Source of the DNA: Lentzea pudingi
GTDB lineage: Bacteria > Actinomycetota > Actinomycetes > Mycobacteriales > Pseudonocardiaceae
NCBI RefSeq assembly: GCF_014646255.1
Contig: NZ_BMNC01000018.1
Location: 62,001-126,000, forward strand
Length of the DNA: 64,000 bases
Reading direction: 5' to 3'
Positions 60,484-64,000 of this stretch are shown in pieces. Positions within the stretch are counted from its first letter, which is position 1. Every line of letters begins with the position of its first letter. Position numbers and translations under genes: made by a program. Under the pieces are notes generated by a model, which was not told where the DNA came from, did not search any database, and saw nothing but the letters and a program-made list of their open reading frames with translations.

Positions 60484-60539
60484 TGCGGGTCACCCCTCAC
60501 TGCGGACACCCACCACACGTACGTCTCAGTTGGCCCGGT

Positions 60540-61679
60540 TCAGATTTTCTCTCCGCCCGTGCGAAGTCGCGGCAGCAGCGCGTCCAGTTCGCCGCTCACC
60601 TCGGCCAGGAGATCGGCTCCCCACACGCACAGCGAGTTCTCGTCATGCTGCCCGAAGCTGCCGAACCTCAGGTCGAACGGCGCGTTGACGGCGTGGTCAC
60701 CGTCGCCGACCACGGGCTCGTCCCACTCCGGCTGTCCCGGACCACCCACGCGGCGCAGGTCGGCAGCGATCCCAGGGTGGTAGGGGTCAGCCCAGAAGAT
60801 CAGCTCACCCGGCTTCGTGCAGGCGGTGAGCCCGCGCCGGACCACCTCCGTGACGGCCGTTCTCGCGCTGAACGCGCTGCCCCAGGTGATCGAGTCGTCC
60901 GGTTCGGCCTCGAACTTCCGCTGGAAGCGGGCCAGCAGGTCCCGGTAGGCGGCGGCACCGATCGGCTGGATCGCCCGTGCCGCGCGCGGCTCCCCCGCCG
61001 GAGCCCAGTGGAACGTGCGGATCGAGGTCAGCTCGCCGAACCCCTGTCCTGCAACGAGGTCACGTACATCACCGGTTGCCGTGACGAGCAGGTAGCGCTG
61101 GTAGGACGGCCAGGCCGGCGCGACGCGCTGCGGCAACGGTCCGAACTCGCGGTGTGCGCCGGTCATGCCGAACTCGATGAACTTGTCGCTGGTGACGCCG
61201 TGCCACCACAGAACGCCGGTCAGCTGCTGGTCATGGCGAAGCGCGTACCAGGTGACGGCCCCGGCCTCGTCCTCCCAGACGCGGTGCGCGGCCGGCGTCA
61301 CCGATCGAGCCTCGTCGAGCGCCTCCTCGCCGAGGACGGCACTCACGTTCTCCGGCAACTCCTCCGATGCCAGCGCGCGGTCTCGTTCGGCGATCATGAC
61401 GTGGGTGGGTCCGTCCTCGGTGAACCCCGCCTCCACCAGGTGCTCGGCGAGCCCAGGTGCGGCGAGGTGCCGGTGGATCCGCCACTCGACGGGCTCGGAC
61501 CGTTGCGCGGCAATGCTCTTCTGGCGTTCGACCAACGCCCTCAGGTCGCCCGTGATGGCGCCTGTGTGTTCGATCGTCACGTGCGTGCCGTGGTGCAGGC
61601 GGGTGAGTGCGCCGTCCTGCTCTCTCGTAGCGCCGCACGGTGTTCTGCTCAGCCTGCGTTCGTCGTAGTCCTGGATCAT
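60540..61679 (-). CDS. protein with degenerate GNAT half and DUF2716 C-terminus
   Basis: 379 residues. Residues about 30-220 look like a GNAT fold without a clear acetyl-CoA loop (VEWRIHRHLAAPGLAEHLVE, VTWYALRHDQQLTGVLWWHG, FGELTSIRTFHW). Residues about 240-379 match DUF2716: YRDLLARFQRKFEAEPDDSI, LTACTKPGELIFWADPYHPG, FDLRFGSFGQHDENSLCVWG and ELDALLPRLR. Neither half has a known activity in this combination. ATG 61679 overlaps the stop of the upstream lipoprotein gene (ATGA at 61679-61676), so the two are translationally coupled. Confidence 0.68.
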   Translation of the reverse strand: MIQDYDERRLSRTPCGATREQDGALTRLHHGTHVTIEHTGAITGDLRALVERQKSIAAQRSEPVEWRIHRHLAAPGLAEHLVEAGFTEDGPTHVMIAERDRALASEELPENVSAVLGEEALDEARSVTPAAHRVWEDEAGAVTWYALRHDQQLTGVLWWHGVTSDKFIEFGMTGAHREFGPLPQRVAPAWPSYQRYLLVTATGDVRDLVAGQGFGELTSIRTFHWAPAGEPRAARAIQPIGAAAYRDLLARFQRKFEAEPDDSITWGSAFSARTAVTEVVRRGLTACTKPGELIFWADPYHPGIAADLRRVGGPGQPEWDEPVVGDGDHAVNAPFDLRFGSFGQHDENSLCVWGADLLAEVSGELDALLPRLRTGGEKI

Positions 61680-62302
61680 CGACCGACCAGCTGCCTCGCG
61701 AGCTGGTCAGCCTCTTCCCTGGTGAACTTGCCGGAGATCTGCGCGGAGCCACCGGTGATCGGCGACTGGATGCTGGGCGCGCTGAGCACCCGTCCCTTGA
61801 TCAGGATCGCGACCTGGGCGCCCACGTTGGCGGTCGTGAAGTCGCTCCAGGTCCGGGCGCCCTCCGTGTCGAACTCGATCGTCACGACGTGGCCGCCGTA
61901 CTCGCTGGGGCTCGCCGTGGCCTTGACGACCCGGTCGCCGTCGAGGAAGACCGGGCCCAGGTCGTACTTGAACTCGCCGGCGTCGCAGGTCACCAGTGGT
62001 GCGGCCGGGTCGTCGTCGCCGGCCAGCGGGTCCGGAGCCGCGCAGTCGAGTGTGCCGAGCGCCTGCTCACGAACGGTGGCGTCGGCGCTCTGCCTGGTCG
62101 CCCGCGCGGTCTGGACGGCCGGGTCGCCGGGCTCGTCGCGCGGTGCGGGGTAGCCGGACGACGGCTTGGTGGTGGGAGCCTGGCCCTTCACCTCGCGGAA
62201 GGTCAGCTTGCCCTTGAGCCACTCCGCCGTGGCCGGGGTGCCCGGCTCGGTGGCCGTGCAGGCGGCGACGGCGAGGAGCAGCACCACGGCAAGGATCTTC
62301 AT
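61676..62302 (-). CDS. lipoprotein with a SecD P1-head-like domain
   Basis: 208 residues. Lipobox signal peptide ILAVVLLLAVAACTATEPG, a low-complexity spacer, and from residue 105 a domain like the periplasmic P1 head of SecD: GPVFLDGDRVVKATASPSEY, VTIEFDTEGARTWSDFTTAN, VGAQVAILIKGRVLSAPSIQ and SAQISGKFTREEADQLARQL. SecD is an inner-membrane export motor; here the head is on a lipoprotein without the membrane helices. The function is unknown. It is coupled to the GNAT-DUF2716 gene downstream. Confidence 0.75.
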   Translation of the reverse strand: MKILAVVLLLAVAACTATEPGTPATAEWLKGKLTFREVKGQAPTTKPSSGYPAPRDEPGDPAVQTARATRQSADATVREQALGTLDCAAPDPLAGDDDPAAPLVTCDAGEFKYDLGPVFLDGDRVVKATASPSEYGGHVVTIEFDTEGARTWSDFTTANVGAQVAILIKGRVLSAPSIQSPITGGSAQISGKFTREEADQLARQLVGR

Positions 62303-62343
62303 GCCGATGGCTTACCACGCGGCCACCGCCCGCATGGGACGAA

Positions 62344-63501
62344 TCAGAGCGCCATCAACCGTTCTGCCGCGTTCTGCGCACCGTCCGTGCGCACCTGGTC
62401 GGAGAGTTCCTCGGCCTGGTCCGCGAGGTGGAGTGCCTCGGCGAGGGTCTCGGTCGTCACCGCCTTCGCGGCACGGCCGATGTCCAGCCGCTCGACCTGG
62501 CTGCCCCAGTAGTACTGGTCGTACATGTGCGGCAACACGATCTGCGGCCTGCCCGCCGCCGCGGCCGTCGTGGTCGTGCCGGCACCGCCGTGGTGCACGA
62601 TCACGGCGACGCGGCGGAACAGCGCCTGCTGGTTCACCTCGCCGATCGCGATGCAGTCCGGGGCGTCGTCGGCGAGCCTCAGGTCCGCCCAGCCTCGTTG
62701 CAGGACAACGCGCTTGCCCAGTTCGCGTGCGGCCGCGACGGCCTCGTCGGCCGTGTCCGGGGCTCCTCGCATGCTGCCCAGTCCGAAGTAGACCGGTGGC
62801 TCGCCGTCGTCCAGGAACGCCCGCAGGTCCGTGCTGAGCGGGCGTTCGTCGTCGATCAGCCAGGCGCCGGTCTGGACGAGGTCACCGGGGCCCGGCCACG
62901 GGCCGAGCACCGGATCGGCGGCGAGCCACGGGGCGTCGCCGAAGATGTGGTCGCGAACGTCGTCGATCGGGCCGAGGCCGAGCTTGGCGCGCTCGGCGTT
63001 GAGGGTGTCGCGCGCACTCGTGAAGTAGTGCCGGTGCTGGTCCCACTGCGCGAGGTTCTCCTCGACAGTTCCGTTGACCGGCACGCGGCCCAGCAGCGCG
63101 GGTGGGGCGTGGTGCGGTGAGGGCAACGTGTTCGCGCAGAAGCTCGCGTACACGTAGTGAGCGCCGATGCTTTCCGCCACGGACCGTGTCGCGTGCTGCA
63201 ACGCACCGCCCGCGACCAGCACATCGGCCCGGCCTGCCGCCTTCGTGACGACCCGGAACTGTTCCCTGACCGACTCCTCGACCAGCCTGCGCAGGTCGTC
63301 CGGCGTGGTCCCGACCGCCGTGGCCGCACGCAGGTTCGGGCCGACCGGCGTGAAGGTGACGCCGTTGCCGGTGACGAGCTCCTCGAAGTCCGGCGGCGCG
63401 ACGACCTCGACGTCGTTGCCCAGTGCCCTCAGCCGCACGGCCAGTGCGGTGATCGGCTGCGCCTCTCCCCGAGAACCTATGGTGGACAGCAGAACTCGCA
63501 T
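62344..63501 (-). CDS. GT1-family glycosyltransferase (MGT/GtfA-like)
   Basis: 385 residues. GT-B fold of the macrolide/glycopeptide type: RVLLSTIGSRGEAQPITALA at the N-terminus, IFGDAPWLAADPVLGPWPGP in the middle, VYFGLGSMRGAPDTADEAVA, and the sugar-nucleotide motif VIVHHGGAGTTTTAAAAGRP followed by QIVLPHMYDQYYWGSQVERL. These enzymes add sugars to natural products or xenobiotics, as in antibiotic self-resistance and inactivation. No biosynthetic genes lie in the window, so the acceptor is unknown. The 21-bp palindrome at 63594-63614 lies upstream and may regulate it. Confidence 0.9.
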   Translation of the reverse strand: MRVLLSTIGSRGEAQPITALAVRLRALGNDVEVVAPPDFEELVTGNGVTFTPVGPNLRAATAVGTTPDDLRRLVEESVREQFRVVTKAAGRADVLVAGGALQHATRSVAESIGAHYVYASFCANTLPSPHHAPPALLGRVPVNGTVEENLAQWDQHRHYFTSARDTLNAERAKLGLGPIDDVRDHIFGDAPWLAADPVLGPWPGPGDLVQTGAWLIDDERPLSTDLRAFLDDGEPPVYFGLGSMRGAPDTADEAVAAARELGKRVVLQRGWADLRLADDAPDCIAIGEVNQQALFRRVAVIVHHGGAGTTTTAAAAGRPQIVLPHMYDQYYWGSQVERLDIGRAAKAVTTETLAEALHLADQAEELSDQVRTDGAQNAAERLMAL

Positions 63502-63593
63502 GCTCGAAACCCCTCAATCCCCTGGTCAGGCCACGAAGTGTGCGGCCGGTACCGGGTCTTGCGGCAAGTCCCCCCACGCGCTATAAGTTCCAA

Positions 63594-63614
63594 TGGGGAG
63601 AACAGTTCTCCCCA
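63594..63614. promoter_or_regulatory. 21-bp palindrome upstream of the glycosyltransferase
   Basis: TGGGGAGAACAGTTCTCCCC followed by A: 10-bp arms around a single central base, perfect. It lies 93 bases upstream of the glycosyltransferase ATG and next to a TATA-rich stretch (CTATAAG, 63580-63586). The size and symmetry suit a dimeric repressor; no regulator gene is visible in the window. Confidence 0.5.
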
Positions 63615-63620
63615 GCACAC

Positions 63621-63652
63621 AGCCCGCCCGAGCACCACGGCTCGGACGGGCT
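63621..63652 (-). terminator. probable terminator of the zinc-ribbon gene
   Basis: AGCCCG-C-CCGAGC (63621-63633) pairs with GCTCGG-A-CGGGCT (63640-63652), one mismatch and a 6-base loop. It lies about 180 bases beyond the zinc-ribbon gene stop on the minus strand. The rest of the 63502-63828 gap shows no gene. Confidence 0.5.
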
Positions 63653-63828
63653 GATTCGCGTTCTGGGGCCAGGGCCTGTCCGATGGGTCGCGTGACGCTC
63701 CACGCTGACAACGCCACCGTCGCGTGATCAACCAGTTCTGTGTCGGCGGCGGACCGGCCGGCAGACGCCGATGCCGACGGCGGGTGCCGCCCGCTCGGGT
63801 TCGTCGACACACCTGTCCCGAGCGGCCG

Positions 63829-64000
63829 TCAACGCTGCCAGAGAAACGCGGCATTTCCGCAGGGCCGGCAGTGGAAGACGTAACCCCGGCCACCGCCGCC
63901 GAAGTTGGCCGCGGTCGAGAAGTCGTACCCCTCTTCGAGCTGGGCCGCGAACGTCATGCGAGTGGCGCAAGTCGGGCAAGCGGGCGTCTCGTCGTCTTGA
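63829..64000 (-). CDS. small zinc-ribbon protein, 5' end beyond the window
   Basis: The minus strand reads, from the window edge, QDDETPACPTCATRMTFAAQ, then a Gly-rich stretch and YVFHCRPCGNAAFLWQR before the stop at 63831-63829. Two C-x2-C knuckles (CPTC and CRPC) form a zinc ribbon. The start codon lies outside the window; the internal ATG would remove the first knuckle. The function is unknown; such short ribbons are common small actinobacterial proteins. Confidence 0.7.
   Translation of the reverse strand, partial: QDDETPACPTCATRMTFAAQLEEGYDFSTAANFGGGGRGYVFHCRPCGNAAFLWQR

Overview
The window is high-GC DNA from an actinomycete, most likely of the order Pseudonocardiales (Lentzea/Saccharothrix/Amycolatopsis-like). 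This is inferred from several features. Codon third positions are strongly G/C. There is a type VII secretion style YbaB/EspC/effector cassette. coaE is fused to a GrpB domain, and DUF5685 and DUF402 proteins are present. uvrB has a PafBC-type promoter, and many genes start 6 to 8 bases after a TAnnnT box, as leaderless actinobacterial mRNAs do. No rRNA, tRNA, transposase, integrase, phage gene or CRISPR array was seen, so this looks like a chromosomal segment with small accessory insertions.

Layout. 1-8.6 kb: a partial DinB protein, a GNAT enzyme, a YqeB-like membrane protein with its TetR regulator and operator, a cysteine-desulfurase-like PLP enzyme, membrane proteins including a YihY/BrkB protein, a lipoprotein, a second GNAT and an EI24/CysZ-like protein. 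8.6-12 kb: secreted beta-propeller protein, secreted trypsin, FKBP prolyl isomerase. 12.1-19.1 kb: the main accessory island, with a YbaB-like protein, an EspC-like T7SS partner, a 1331-residue effector (WxG helical head, about 580 residues of Pro/Ser/Ala linker, a possible His/Cys self-processing domain and a predicted PD-(D/E)XK nuclease tip), its Imm49 immunity protein, an in-frame remnant of a second Imm49 copy, and a YezG-like protein. 19-23 kb: an ASCH-like/winged-helix protein, HdeD, a GT87 mannosyltransferase, a RES-domain toxin-antitoxin pair and a crystallin-like secreted protein. 23-28 kb: divergent S9 peptidase and amidohydrolase sharing a palindromic operator, a 168-bp palindrome between convergent genes, and TerC under a yybP-ykoY (Mn2+) riboswitch.

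28-32 kb: an operon with an alpha/beta-hydrolase fused to an ABC ATPase, an 82-residue coupled ORF and an ABC-2 permease. 32-34.5 kb: two VOC proteins, MmcQ/YjbR, MarR and DUF6193-like genes. 34.5-43 kb is core-like: uvrB, DUF5685, two tandem DUF402 paralogues, coaE-GrpB, a lipoprotein, a 143-bp palindromic repeat and rpsA. 43-50 kb: methyltransferase, GNAT, a TetR-controlled operon (degenerate ABC ATPase, YhgE/Pip membrane protein, TetR), a P-loop kinase with a Rossmann protein, and a cold-shock gene. 50-64 kb: membrane proteins, two Gfo/Idh/MocA oxidoreductases, an NlpC/P60 plus propeller secreted protein, GNAT/HxlR and TetR/membrane-protein divergent pairs, a Tat-signal PLP enzyme, a compact membrane-tailed Hsp70-like protein, a GNAT-DUF2716 protein coupled to a SecD-P1-like lipoprotein, a GT1 glycosyltransferase and a truncated zinc-ribbon gene.

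The parts that work together are the T7SS effector/immunity island, the hydrolase-ABC exporter operon, the TetR-YhgE operon, the RES toxin-antitoxin pair, and several regulator/target pairs whose palindromic operators can be read directly. All family assignments were made by eye from sequence motifs; no database search was run.
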